From Halarchaeum nitratireducens (lineage in GTDB: Archaea; Halobacteriota; Halobacteria; Halobacteriales; Halobacteriaceae): a DNA stretch of 64,000 nucleotides. Position numbers and translations under genes: made by a program. Below are positions 7,251 through 15,503 of this stretch, piece by piece. A model generated the notes under the pieces. The model did not search any database. It saw only the letters and a list, made by a program, of their open reading frames with translations, and had not been told where the DNA came from. Numbering within the stretch: the stretch's first letter is position 1; every line of letters starts with the position of its first letter. The DNA lies in NCBI RefSeq assembly GCF_014647155.1, contig NZ_BMOQ01000005.1:186001-250000 (forward strand), given 5' to 3'.

Positions 7251-8159
7251 GTGCCGGTCGCGCGGACGAACGTGCTCTCCGTGTCCGGTCTGCGGAAGAC
7301 CTACGGCGACGTCGAGGCCGTCCGCGGCATCGACTTCGAGGTCGCCGACGGCGAGGTGTTCGGTCTCGTCGGCCCGAACGGCGCGGGCAAGACGACGACG
7401 CTCAAGACCCTCGCCGGCCTGCTCGAACCCACGTCGGGCGAGGTGGTCGTGAACGGCTACGACGCCGGCGATCCCGAGATGCGCCGCACCCTCGGCTTCC
7501 TCCCCGAGGAGTCGCCGCTCTACGAGGACATGACGCCGCGATCGTACCTCCGGTTCTTCGGCGACCTCTACGACGTGGATCGGGAGACGGCGGACGAGCG
7601 GATCGCCGCCGCGCTCGACCGCCTCGACCTCGACGCCCGCGACCGCCCCGTCGGTGACTTCTCGAAGGGGATGAAGCGGAAGGTCGCCATCGCGCGCTCG
7701 CTCGTCAACGACCCCGACGTCCTCGTCTACGACGAACCCGCCTCGGGGCTCGATCCGACGACGACGAACGTCGTCATCGAGTTCACGCGCGACCTCGCCG
7801 CGCGGGGCAAGACGATCGTCTTCAGCGCCCACGACCTCCACCACGTCGAGTCGGTCTGCGACCGCGTCGCCATCGTCTCCGAGGGGGCGATCGCGGCCGA
7901 GGGAACGCTCGACGAGATCCGCGCCGCGCACGGCCGCGTCGAGTACCGCGTCTTCACGGACGTCGGGGTCCCGGGCGCGGAGCGCCTCGACGCCGAGCGC
8001 GGGGACGGCGCTCGGTACCGCGTGCGCGTCGACTCGATGGCCGCCGTCGAGGACGTCCGCGAGCGCGCCGCCGAGGCCGGCGGCGACGTCCTCGACATCC
8101 GGACGCGCGAGTCCACGCTGGAGGACGTCTTCCTCGCCGTCACGGGAGGGCCGGCGTGA
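7251..8159 (+). CDS. ABC transporter ATP-binding protein
   Basis: About 302 residues. The nucleotide-binding domain has Walker A GPNGAGKTT, the Q-loop region, signature FSKGMKRK (a degenerate LSGGQ), Walker B VLVYDEPASGLD and the switch His in SAHD. The C-terminal 80 residues form the small alpha-beta domain typical of ABC-2 (CcmA/NatA-like) ATPases. Its stop overlaps the GTG of the PrsW-fused permease by four bases, and a second permease follows, so the three genes form one transporter. The start is uncertain: GTG at 7251 is preferred, but GTG at 7272 begins closer to the first conserved strand. Substrate unknown. Confidence 0.9.
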   Translation: MPVARTNVLSVSGLRKTYGDVEAVRGIDFEVADGEVFGLVGPNGAGKTTTLKTLAGLLEPTSGEVVVNGYDAGDPEMRRTLGFLPEESPLYEDMTPRSYLRFFGDLYDVDRETADERIAAALDRLDLDARDRPVGDFSKGMKRKVAIARSLVNDPDVLVYDEPASGLDPTTTNVVIEFTRDLAARGKTIVFSAHDLHHVESVCDRVAIVSEGAIAAEGTLDEIRAAHGRVEYRVFTDVGVPGAERLDAERGDGARYRVRVDSMAAVEDVRERAAEAGGDVLDIRTRESTLEDVFLAVTGGPA

Positions 8160-9961
8160 GCCCGCGACGCGTCCTCCGGATCGCGCGCTGGGAGGCGGGA
8201 CGCAACGCCGGGACGATCGACCGACGGACGGCGATCCTCCTCGCGTGCACGCTCCTCGTCGTCGCGCTCGTCGCGCCCGCGCTCGTCCTGTCCGCGCCGA
8301 CGCCCGGCCAGGGCGTCTACCGCGTCGCGGTCGACGACGCGAACCCCTACCGCGCGCCCGTCGCGCTGAACGACCGACTCAGCGCCGTCCCGCCGGGCGC
8401 GAACGCCGTCGAACGCGGCCGCGCGGACGTCGCCGTCGTCGGCACGAGCGGCTTCGTCGTCGCCGACAGCGCGAAGGGGCGCGCGGCGCTCGCCGCCCTG
8501 CGAAGCGCCACCGAGGCGTACAACGACCGGCTGATGGCGACGGAGAACGACGTCGCCGCCGCGTTCCCCGTGACCGTCGACGTCTCGTACGTCGAGCGCG
8601 GGACGCGCGTCGCCGGCGGCTCCGGCGGGAGTGCAGCGATCGACGCCGACGACGGGGCCGGCGCGCGGACGGACGACGGCGGAACGACCGTCGGCGGCGG
8701 GACGACTGCTGACAGTGGGGCAACGACGGGCGACGGGACCGGCACGACGACGGCTGTCGGAGGCGGCGCATCCGCGGGCACCGCGGGACCGAGCGTGAGC
8801 GGCGACGCGAGCGCGCCCGCGAACACGCCCGGCGGTCTCACGCCGCCGTTCCCCTTGGAGTCGCTGTTGCTCGCGTTCGTCTTCGTCCTCCCGCTGAACG
8901 TCGTCATCCAGTCCTACGGCTCCAGCGTGCTCGACGAACGGGTCGACCGCCGGGGCGAACCGCTCCTCGTCTCCCCGGCGACGCGCGCCGACATCGTGGC
9001 CGGGAAGACCCTCCCGTATCTCGCCGCGGCCGCGCTCGTCACGGTCCCCATCGCCTACGCGGTCGGTGCGGGCGTCGCGTCCGTGCTCGCCGTCCTCCCG
9101 CTCGCCGCGCTCTTCCTCGGCGTCACCTTCCTCGGCGCGCTCTTCGCGCGCTCGTACAAGGAGCTCACGTTCGTCACGGTGACCGTCACGGTCGTCCTGA
9201 TGGCCTACGCCTTCGTCCCCGCGGTGTTCACCGAGGTCCACCCCATCGCGGCTATCAGCCCGCTCTCCGTCGTCGTCCGCGACATCCGCGGCGATCCCTT
9301 CCAGCTCGGGGGCTTCCTCCTCGCCACCGTCCCGGTCGCCACCGCGGCGGTCGTCTGCTACGGCCTCGGCCTCGGCGTCTACCGCGAGGAGGACCTCTTC
9401 ACCCAGAAACGCCTCCCCGCGAAGGCGCTCGACGCGCTCGCGGCCCCCCTCACGTCCGTCCGGCGCGTCGGTCTGCTGACCGTGGCGCTCGTCCCCTTCG
9501 TCCTCATCGCCGAACTGTTCGCCGTCGCGTCGCTGTTCGTCGCGCCGCCCGACCTCGCCGTGCCGATCGTCCTCGTACTCGTCGCCGTCATCGAGGAGGT
9601 CGCCAAGAGCGTCCACGTCTACGCCGGCTTCACGAACGCGCGCTTCGAGCGCGCCACGCGGGCGGCGCTCGCGCTCGGCGTCGCCTCCGGCGTCGGCTTC
9701 TTCCTCGGCGAGAAACTCCTCCTCCTCACGCGCCTCGTCGGTCTCTCGGATCTCACCGTCGGCGGCGCGGCGTTCGGCAACGCGGAACTCGGCGCGGGAT
9801 CGCTCGCGCTCCTCGCCGCTCCGCTCGTCCTCCACGCGGTCACCGCCTCGGTGTCGGCGCTCGGGGCGCGCCGGAGCGCGCGGGGGTACGCGATCGCCCT
9901 CGCCGGGGCGGTTCTCCTCCACCTCGGCTACAACTACACGGTGGTGACCACCGTTGGATAG
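8156..9961 (+). CDS. ABC-2 permease fused to a PrsW-like intramembrane metalloprotease
   Basis: A 601-residue protein in two parts. Residues 1-420 are an ABC-2 type permease: a first helix near 25-45, a large external region with a Gly/Thr/Ala-rich linker (about 160-225), then about five helices. Residues 425-601 are a PrsW-family membrane protease module with its metal-site residues in place: E480 and E481 in EEVAK, E519 in FFLGE, H560 and H589. PrsW enzymes cut within membranes; the Bacillus member degrades an anti-sigma factor. The GTG start overlaps the ATPase stop, and a TTG-started permease overlaps the 3' end by eight bases. Fusion of exporter and protease suggests maturation or removal of a substrate during export (inference). 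Confidence 0.84.
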   Translation: MSPRRVLRIARWEAGRNAGTIDRRTAILLACTLLVVALVAPALVLSAPTPGQGVYRVAVDDANPYRAPVALNDRLSAVPPGANAVERGRADVAVVGTSGFVVADSAKGRAALAALRSATEAYNDRLMATENDVAAAFPVTVDVSYVERGTRVAGGSGGSAAIDADDGAGARTDDGGTTVGGGTTADSGATTGDGTGTTTAVGGGASAGTAGPSVSGDASAPANTPGGLTPPFPLESLLLAFVFVLPLNVVIQSYGSSVLDERVDRRGEPLLVSPATRADIVAGKTLPYLAAAALVTVPIAYAVGAGVASVLAVLPLAALFLGVTFLGALFARSYKELTFVTVTVTVVLMAYAFVPAVFTEVHPIAAISPLSVVVRDIRGDPFQLGGFLLATVPVATAAVVCYGLGLGVYREEDLFTQKRLPAKALDALAAPLTSVRRVGLLTVALVPFVLIAELFAVASLFVAPPDLAVPIVLVLVAVIEEVAKSVHVYAGFTNARFERATRAALALGVASGVGFFLGEKLLLLTRLVGLSDLTVGGAAFGNAELGAGSLALLAAPLVLHAVTASVSALGARRSARGYAIALAGAVLLHLGYNYTVVTTVG

Positions 9962-11000
9962 TCGCCTCGTCCTCGCGCGCCGCGAACTCGCCTCCCTGCG
10001 CCGCGAGAAGACGATCGTCCTCGCGCTCGCCATCCAGCTGTTCGTCGCGGCGTTCTCGTCCGTCCTCGTCGTCGGCCTCGTGAGCCTCTACGCGCCGGGC
10101 GCCGCGGGCGGTGCCGTGGCCGTCGACGTCGGCGTGACGGGCGACGCCGCCGACGACCTCGGGCCGGTCGTCGATCGCGGCGACGCCATGTACGCGACCT
10201 ACTACGACGCGGAGAGGGCGGCGCGCGCCGGCTTCGAGCGCGGCGACGTCGACGCCGTCCTCGTCGCCGATCGCCTCGACAGCGGTCGCACGTACGTCGA
10301 CGCCACCGTCCCCGACGGCTCGTTCGCCACCACCGTCGTCGTCAGTCGGCTGAAGGCGGCGCTCTCGCGCTACGAGCGCCAGCGCCGCGCCGCCCTCTCG
10401 ACGCGCCTCGATCGCCAGCCCCTCGACCTCCCGCCCGAGCGCGGCGGGAGCACGTATCACGGGTTCACCTACACGGTGCTCATCCCCGCGCTCGCCTTCC
10501 TGCCGGCGTTCATCAGCGGCTCCATCGCCGCCGACAGCATCGCGGAGGAGCGCGAGCGCGAGACGTGGGACCTCCTGCGGAGCGCACCGCTCTCGATCCC
10601 CGAGATCGTCGACGGGAAGGCGCTCGCGTTCGTCGCCATCGCGCCCGCGCAGGTCGCGTGTTGGTTCGCGTTCCTCGCGCTCAACGGCACGCCGATCCAC
10701 GCGCCCCTCGCCGCGCTCGGGTTCGTCACCGCGCTGACCGGCCTCCTCGTCGTCGGCGGTGTCGCGGCAGCGCTCGCCGTCCCGAAACACCGCGAGGCTC
10801 AGCTCGTCTACTCCTTCGGCGCGCTGGGCGCGTTCGGCGCGGCGAGCCTCCTCCCCGAGAGCCCGCAGAACGTCGTCGCCAAGCTCGCCATCGGGTCGCC
10901 GACGACGATCACGTGGCTCACGGTCGTGGGCGCGATCGTCCTCGGCGTCGTCAGCTACGCCGCGACCCGCGTCGCCGCGGCCCGGGCGGCGACCACGTAG
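9954..11000 (+). CDS. ABC transporter permease (ABC-2 type)
   Basis: A 348-residue membrane protein. One helix (about residues 22-45) is followed by a roughly 130-residue external domain and then five or six helices in the C-terminal half. The sequence EERERETWDLL after the second helix is the cytoplasmic coupling motif of NatB/ABC-2 permeases. It starts with TTG inside the end of the upstream gene, so it is translationally coupled to the ATPase and the PrsW-fused permease; together they make a heterodimeric exporter. No substrate gene lies beside it. Confidence 0.88.
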   Translation: MDSRLVLARRELASLRREKTIVLALAIQLFVAAFSSVLVVGLVSLYAPGAAGGAVAVDVGVTGDAADDLGPVVDRGDAMYATYYDAERAARAGFERGDVDAVLVADRLDSGRTYVDATVPDGSFATTVVVSRLKAALSRYERQRRAALSTRLDRQPLDLPPERGGSTYHGFTYTVLIPALAFLPAFISGSIAADSIAEERERETWDLLRSAPLSIPEIVDGKALAFVAIAPAQVACWFAFLALNGTPIHAPLAALGFVTALTGLLVVGGVAAALAVPKHREAQLVYSFGALGAFGAASLLPESPQNVVAKLAIGSPTTITWLTVVGAIVLGVVSYAATRVAAARAATT

Positions 11001-11050
11001 CTCCCGTCCGCCGCCGAACCGTTCTTCGGTCCGGCCACCCTACCGGGGGT

Positions 11051-11476
11051 ATGGTCGAACGCGTCACCAGCGAGGGCGTCCGCACGGTCGACACCGTCCT
11101 CGAACGCTACGGATCGACGAACCGTCCCCAGCTCCGCGTCACCGACTCCGACGCGGTGCCGGTGGGCGAGGTGGTCCGCCTCGCCGTCGACGACGCCGAG
11201 TACCGCACGCGGGTGGCGGAGGACGCCTCCGGGAGCGCGGTGCTTCGCGGGGCGTTCGAGTCGCCGCGGCTCGCGCGGACGCCCGGCGAGGGCGAGAACC
11301 ACCTGCGCGCGTGGCTGCACGCGCTCGATCTCGACTACGGTCGGACGATCCACCTCGACGTCGTGACGTCCGACTACAAGTACGGGGTCCGCGCGCCGGG
11401 CGAGCGAGCGACGTACGCAGCGACGGAGGCCCCCGACGACGGGTTGGCGAGCATCGCGCGGGACCTCGACGGCTAG
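11051..11476 (+). CDS. Haloarchaeal DUF7112-like protein
   Basis: A 141-residue acidic soluble protein with an N-terminal 'RPQLRV' strand, a central 'SPRLART..GENHL' loop and a C-terminal 'TIHLDVVTSDYKYGVRAPGE' region. The pattern matches a conserved haloarchaeal family I remember as DUF7112; function unknown. It has no membrane segment or signal peptide. It follows the ABC cassette by 50 bases but has a CCACCCTA promoter-like stretch before its ATG and may be transcribed alone. Confidence 0.75.
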   Translation: MVERVTSEGVRTVDTVLERYGSTNRPQLRVTDSDAVPVGEVVRLAVDDAEYRTRVAEDASGSAVLRGAFESPRLARTPGEGENHLRAWLHALDLDYGRTIHLDVVTSDYKYGVRAPGERATYAATEAPDDGLASIARDLDG

Positions 11477-11954
11477 GGATCGGGGTGTCGCGGAAGGTCG
11501 CGCGGTAGTCGTCGCGGGTGAGCTCGGTGGCGACGGCGTCGAGAGCGCGCCGTCGCTCGCCGATCGCCGCGTCCCGGCGGTCACGGCCACTCCCGTGTCG
11601 TCGCTGCGCTCTTCGCACCAGCGTTGCGAACCCGTTTTCGGCGTACCTATACGGCTCATCGCCACCGGTGCGATTTCCGGTTTGACAGACCTACCGCTCT
11701 CCCTCGCGCGGCGGCTGACCGTGGGACCGTCTGCCACGATAAACATATAAGAATACCGGTCGAGTGACAGCGATCGTCGAGACGACGAAACGCCTCTCAG
11801 GCGACTCTAAGGGACCTGTAGTGGGTGTTAGTAGATACCACTGTCCGCTGCCATTACCGAAGGGTTTAAGTACTTGTCGACCTTATCTGTGGTTAGGAAC
11901 CGCCGGTCGGAGGAACTTATACATTCTTCTCCTACCGGATCCGGAGTATCCATC
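11477..11954. other. Long non-coding region with stacked promoter elements upstream of tfb
   Basis: No convincing gene is present. The left half is GC-rich. The right half (from about 11,640) is AT-richer and holds three TATA-like elements on the plus strand: CATATA (11744-11749), TTTAAG (11865-11870) and CTTATAC (11916-11922). An imperfect inverted repeat (AGTGG..CCACT, near 11819-11843) lies between the first two. The most downstream element is best placed for the tfb start; the others may serve alternative starts or an RNA leader. Confidence 0.5.
11916..11922 (+). promoter_or_regulatory. Proximal TATA box of tfb
   Basis: CTTATAC with an A-rich left flank lies 33-39 bases before the tfb ATG. 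This predicts a leader of roughly ten bases rather than a leaderless transcript. Confidence 0.5.
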
Positions 11955-12935
11955 ATGAGCGACACCACGATCCGCACGTACACCAGCGACAGTCAGCGAA
12001 CAGAGCGCACGACCGAGGAGACGACCGACGAGCGAACCGACGTCGACGTCTGTCCCGAGTGTGGCGGCACGCTCCGCACCGACGAGACCCACGGCGAGAC
12101 CGTCTGCGCCGACTGTGGTCTCGTCGTCGAGGAGGACGGCATCGACCGGGGGCCGGAGTGGCGGGCGTTCAACAGCCAGGAGAAGGACCAGAAATCGCGC
12201 GTCGGCGCCCCGACGACGAACATGATGCACGACAAGGGGCTCTCGACCAACATCGGCTGGCAGAACAAGGACGCCTACGGCAACTCGCTGTCGAGCCGCC
12301 AGCGCCAGAAGATGCAGCGCCTGCGCACCTGGAACGAGCGCTTCCGCACCCGCAACAGCAAGGAGCGGAACCTGAAGCAGGCGCTCGGCGAGATCGAGCG
12401 CATGGCCAGCGCCCTCGGCCTCCCCAAGGAGGTCCGGGAGACCGCGTCGGTCATCTACCGCCGCGCGCTCGACGAGGACCTCCTCCCCGGTCGCTCCATC
12501 GAGGGCGTCGCCACCGCCGCCCTCTACGCGGCGGCGCGTCAGATGCAGACCCCGCGCTCGCTCGACGAAGTCGCCACCGTCTCGCGCATCGACGACATGG
12601 AGTTCAAGCGGACCTACCGCTACATCGTCCGCGAGCTCAACCTCGAAGTCGCCCCCGCCGACCCCGCGAGCTACGTCCCGCGCTTCGTCAGCGAACTCGA
12701 CCTCAGCGACGAGGTCGAGCGTCAGGCCCGCGACCTCCTGAAGACCGCCGGCGACCAGGGGGTCACAAGCGGTAAGTCCCCGGTCGGCCTCGCCGCCGCC
12801 GCGATCTACGCCGCGAGCCTGCTCGCCAACCAGAAGGTCACGCAGAGCGAGGTCAGCGAGGTGACGGACGTCTCCGAGGTCACGATCCGCAACCGCTACC
12901 AGGAGCTCCTCGAAGCCGCCGAGAACGCGGCGTAA
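11955..12935 (+). CDS. tfb: Transcription initiation factor IIB (TFB)
   Basis: A 326-residue general transcription factor that recruits RNA polymerase to TBP-bound promoters and reads the BRE. A Thr/Glu-rich N-terminus leads into the zinc ribbon (C33, C36, C51, C54 in CPECGG and CADCGL), then the conserved B-finger/linker (WRAFNSQEK) and two cyclin-like repeats (about 135-215 and 230-322). The second repeat ends with the BRE-reading helix region EVTDVSEVTIRNRYQEL. Haloarchaea have several TFB paralogues that pair with different TBPs for different gene sets; which one this is cannot be said. The long upstream region with several TATA elements suggests complex control. Confidence 0.96.
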   Translation: MSDTTIRTYTSDSQRTERTTEETTDERTDVDVCPECGGTLRTDETHGETVCADCGLVVEEDGIDRGPEWRAFNSQEKDQKSRVGAPTTNMMHDKGLSTNIGWQNKDAYGNSLSSRQRQKMQRLRTWNERFRTRNSKERNLKQALGEIERMASALGLPKEVRETASVIYRRALDEDLLPGRSIEGVATAALYAAARQMQTPRSLDEVATVSRIDDMEFKRTYRYIVRELNLEVAPADPASYVPRFVSELDLSDEVERQARDLLKTAGDQGVTSGKSPVGLAAAAIYAASLLANQKVTQSEVSEVTDVSEVTIRNRYQELLEAAENAA

Positions 12936-13064
12936 GCGGATCTCCGGTGTCCTCCGCGCGGCCCCGCGCCGTGTGACGGCTCGTCGCACGCGTTCGATTC
13001 GTCTTCTCCCGACGCCATCGCGCGTAGCGACGGCTCTCTCCCTCTTACTCACTCACCGCCACTC

Positions 13065-13616
13065 TCACTCCCGAGTGCGCTCGCCCGCCTCGACCGGGAC
13101 GCTCACGCGGTTCTCCGCGGGCGGCACGACGCACGCGAACCCGTCGTCGTACGCGCAGAAGGGACTGTACGCGGTGTTGAAGTCGACTATCACGTCGTCC
13201 CCGGTCTCGAACGCCTCGACGTCGAGTTCGAGGTATCGTCCCCGCTCGTACGTGGCCTCGCCGTTCGTCGGGTCCGTGAACGGGACGAAGAGTCCCTCCT
13301 GCGCGGGCGCGGCGTACGCTTCGAGGACGTGGTGTTCGTCCGCGAGCGTGAAGCCGATCGTCGCGGCGCGCTCGTAGGTCCGATCCGGGCCGGCCGTCGT
13401 CGCCAACTCGATTTCCTCGCGTTCGCTCGGGACCTGGATCCGGCCGACGACGCGGTAGTCGGGATCGGGCGCGTAGTAGTCGAGGCCGTCGAAGGCGTCG
13501 CGCTCGCCGGGCGGGATCGGCGACTGGGGATGCTCGGCGAGGAACTCGTCTTTCTCCGCGCGGTACTCGGCGATGCGCTCGCGCCACGCGCGCTCGTCGA
13601 AGTCGGATTCGGGCAT
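13065..13616 (-). CDS. DUF1684 family protein
   Basis: A 183-residue soluble protein. The N-terminal helix (WRERIAEYRAEKDEFLAEHPQSPIPPGER) and the C-terminal FNTAYSPFCAYDDGFACVVPP-like segment are diagnostic of DUF1684, found in bacteria and haloarchaea. The second segment carries the conserved N, P, C and Y residues of the family core. Biochemical function is not known. It is convergent with tfb and divergent from the RNA cyclase gene, so it is probably a single-gene unit. Confidence 0.9.
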   Translation of the reverse strand: MPESDFDERAWRERIAEYRAEKDEFLAEHPQSPIPPGERDAFDGLDYYAPDPDYRVVGRIQVPSEREEIELATTAGPDRTYERAATIGFTLADEHHVLEAYAAPAQEGLFVPFTDPTNGEATYERGRYLELDVEAFETGDDVIVDFNTAYSPFCAYDDGFACVVPPAENRVSVPVEAGERTRE

Positions 13617-13693
13617 ACGCTCCGTACCGTCTCCGCCGCGGTAAGGCGTGCGGTAGCGGCGCGCTTTTGTCCCGCCCGCGCGAGCGGCGAGAC

Positions 13694-14734
13694 GTGCGCT
13701 CGATCTCCGGTGCCGACGGCGGCGGCCAGCTCGTCCGGAGCGCCGCCGCGTTCGCCTGCCTGAGCGGTCACGCCGTCGAGGTGACGGACGTCCGCGCCGC
13801 CCGTGAGTCGCCCGGCCTGAAACGCCAGCACGTCGCGGCGCTGGACGCCCTCGCCGCGATCACCGACGCCGATCTCGACGGCGCGAGCGTCGGCTCCGAA
13901 CGCGTGACGATCGATCCCGGGCCCGTGACGGGCGGCGCGGCGCGCGTCGAGATCGGAACGGCGGGGAGCGTCCCGCTCGTCTTCGACGCCGTCCTCCCGC
14001 TGGCCGCGCGCCTCGATTCCGCCTTCGAGCTGACCGTCACCGGCGGAACGGACGTCCGCTGGGCGCCGCCGCTCGATTACCTCGCCCGCGTGAAACTCCC
14101 GCTCCTCCGAGCGCACGGCCTCGAGGCCACGGTCACCCCCGATCGCCGCGGCTTCTACCCCGCGGGCGGTGGCGCGGCGACGCTGACGCTTCGCCCCTCC
14201 GAGATCGACCCGCTGGTGCTCCCCTCGCGCGGTCCCCGGCGGGCGATCGACGTCCGCTCGGTGGCGAGCGCGTCGCTGGCCGACGCGGACGTGGCGCAGC
14301 GCCAGGCGGACGCCGCGAGCGAGGCGGTGCCGGGCGACGTCTCGACGACGGTCACGTCGGCGGAAACGGACTCCCCGGGATCGGTGGTGACGCTCGTCGC
14401 CCGGTACGCGGAGACGCGCGCGGGCTTCTCGGCGCTCGGTGAGCGGGGGAAACCCGCCGAAGACGTCGCCCGCGAGGCCGTCGCCGCCTTCGAGGGCTTC
14501 GACGCGACGGCGGCGAGCGTCGACGCCCACCTCGCGGATCAGCTCCTCCCGTTCGCGGCGCTCGCGGGCGGCGCGTACGTCGCGCCCGAGCGGAGCGATC
14601 ACCTGGAGACGCACGCCGACCTGCTCGACGCGTTCGGGGTCGACGTGACGATCGGGGAGGAAGCCAGAGGCGACGACGGCGACGCGGACGACGAGTGCGT
14701 GCGGGTGCGCGTCGCGCCGCGCCTCAGTCGGTGA
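13694..14734 (+). CDS. rtcA: RNA 3'-terminal phosphate cyclase
   Basis: A 346-residue enzyme that converts RNA 3'-phosphate ends to 2',3'-cyclic phosphates using ATP through an adenylated histidine. The N-terminal GADGGGQLVR is the family's GEGGGQ-type signature, and H279 in HLADQLLP is the catalytic histidine. FYPAGGG in the middle is also conserved. The GTG start places the first strand ten residues before the GGGQ signature as in other archaeal RtcA proteins; an ATG nine codons earlier is also open. No rtcB or archease gene adjoins it. The 3' end overlaps the convergent ABC permease gene by 11 bases. Confidence 0.92.
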   Translation: MRSISGADGGGQLVRSAAAFACLSGHAVEVTDVRAARESPGLKRQHVAALDALAAITDADLDGASVGSERVTIDPGPVTGGAARVEIGTAGSVPLVFDAVLPLAARLDSAFELTVTGGTDVRWAPPLDYLARVKLPLLRAHGLEATVTPDRRGFYPAGGGAATLTLRPSEIDPLVLPSRGPRRAIDVRSVASASLADADVAQRQADAASEAVPGDVSTTVTSAETDSPGSVVTLVARYAETRAGFSALGERGKPAEDVAREAVAAFEGFDATAASVDAHLADQLLPFAALAGGAYVAPERSDHLETHADLLDAFGVDVTIGEEARGDDGDADDECVRVRVAPRLSR

Positions 14735-15503
14735 GGCCGTATCCGCGCTTGAACAGCGCGACGTCGACGGCGAGCACGACGACGGTGAGGGCGACGAGGA
14801 CGCCGAGCGCCTCGTTGACCGGGATGTCAGAGACGCCGAGCACGCCGTAGCGGACGCCGTTCACCATGTAGACCATCGGGTTGAGGTAAGAGGCGGTGAG
14901 CGCCGCGCCGCTGAGGGCGTCGAGGCTGTAGAAGACCCCGCCGAAGAAGACGAGCGGCCGGAGGATAAACTGATTGAGCACCGTGAGGTGATCGAAGTCG
15001 TCGGCGACGAGGCCGCCGATGACGCCGAGACCCGCGAACAGCGTGGCGATCACGAGCAGGAAGACGACGGCGTACGCGGGGTTGGCGAGCGAGTGGACGG
15101 GCGTGAAGACCGCGCCGATGACCGCGATGAGCACGCCGATGATGATCCCGCGCAGCGCCGAGGAGGCGACGTAGCTGAACACCATCGAGCGGTAGGAGAG
15201 CGGCGACGTCAGCGGCTCGTGGATGTACTCGTTCCACCGGCCGTGGAAGATCGAGAACGAGGCGTTCTCGAAGGCGTTCCCGATCGCGCCCAGCACGACG
15301 AGGCCGGGGAGGATGAACTGGATGTAGGGGACGCCGCGGATCTCCTGGATCCGCGAGCCGAGGATGACGCCGAAGACGGAGAAGTAGAGGACGTTCGTGA
15401 TGAAGGGCGGGAGGAAGGTGTTCCAGGGCCGCCGGAGGAAACGCAGGATCTCGCGCTTCGTGAGCGTCTTCGTCCCCGTTGAGAACAGGCGGCTCTCGCT
15501 CAT
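14724..15503 (-). CDS. ABC-2 type transporter permease (YadH-like)
   Basis: A 259-residue membrane protein with six predicted helices and the ABC-2 family features: an N-terminal amphipathic region (REILRFLRRPWNTFLPPF), an EPLTSPLSYRSM coupling helix, and a C-terminal SYLNPMVYMVNGVRY segment. Its ATG overlaps the stop of the ATP-binding gene by four bases (ATGA), so the pair forms a drug- or lipid-type exporter. Relatives are annotated YadH-like; substrate unknown. Confidence 0.9.
   Translation of the reverse strand: MSESRLFSTGTKTLTKREILRFLRRPWNTFLPPFITNVLYFSVFGVILGSRIQEIRGVPYIQFILPGLVVLGAIGNAFENASFSIFHGRWNEYIHEPLTSPLSYRSMVFSYVASSALRGIIIGVLIAVIGAVFTPVHSLANPAYAVVFLLVIATLFAGLGVIGGLVADDFDHLTVLNQFILRPLVFFGGVFYSLDALSGAALTASYLNPMVYMVNGVRYGVLGVSDIPVNEALGVLVALTVVVLAVDVALFKRGYGLTD

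Noticed and set aside
11480-11618. Minus-strand frame resembling a protein C-terminus downstream of the DUF7112-like gene
   Set aside because: The sequence looks protein-like for about 40 codons, but the frame has no stop at the expected place and continues antisense through the DUF7112-like gene. No family recognised.
11764-11958. Possible 64-residue protein upstream of tfb
   Set aside because: It overlaps the tfb start and the promoter elements, has no recognisable features and a composition unlike haloarchaeal proteins. More likely leader or promoter DNA.
13190-14614. Minus-strand frame opposite rtcA
   Set aside because: Arg/Asp/Gly-rich shadow of rtcA with no homology; rtcA has all catalytic motifs on the plus strand.
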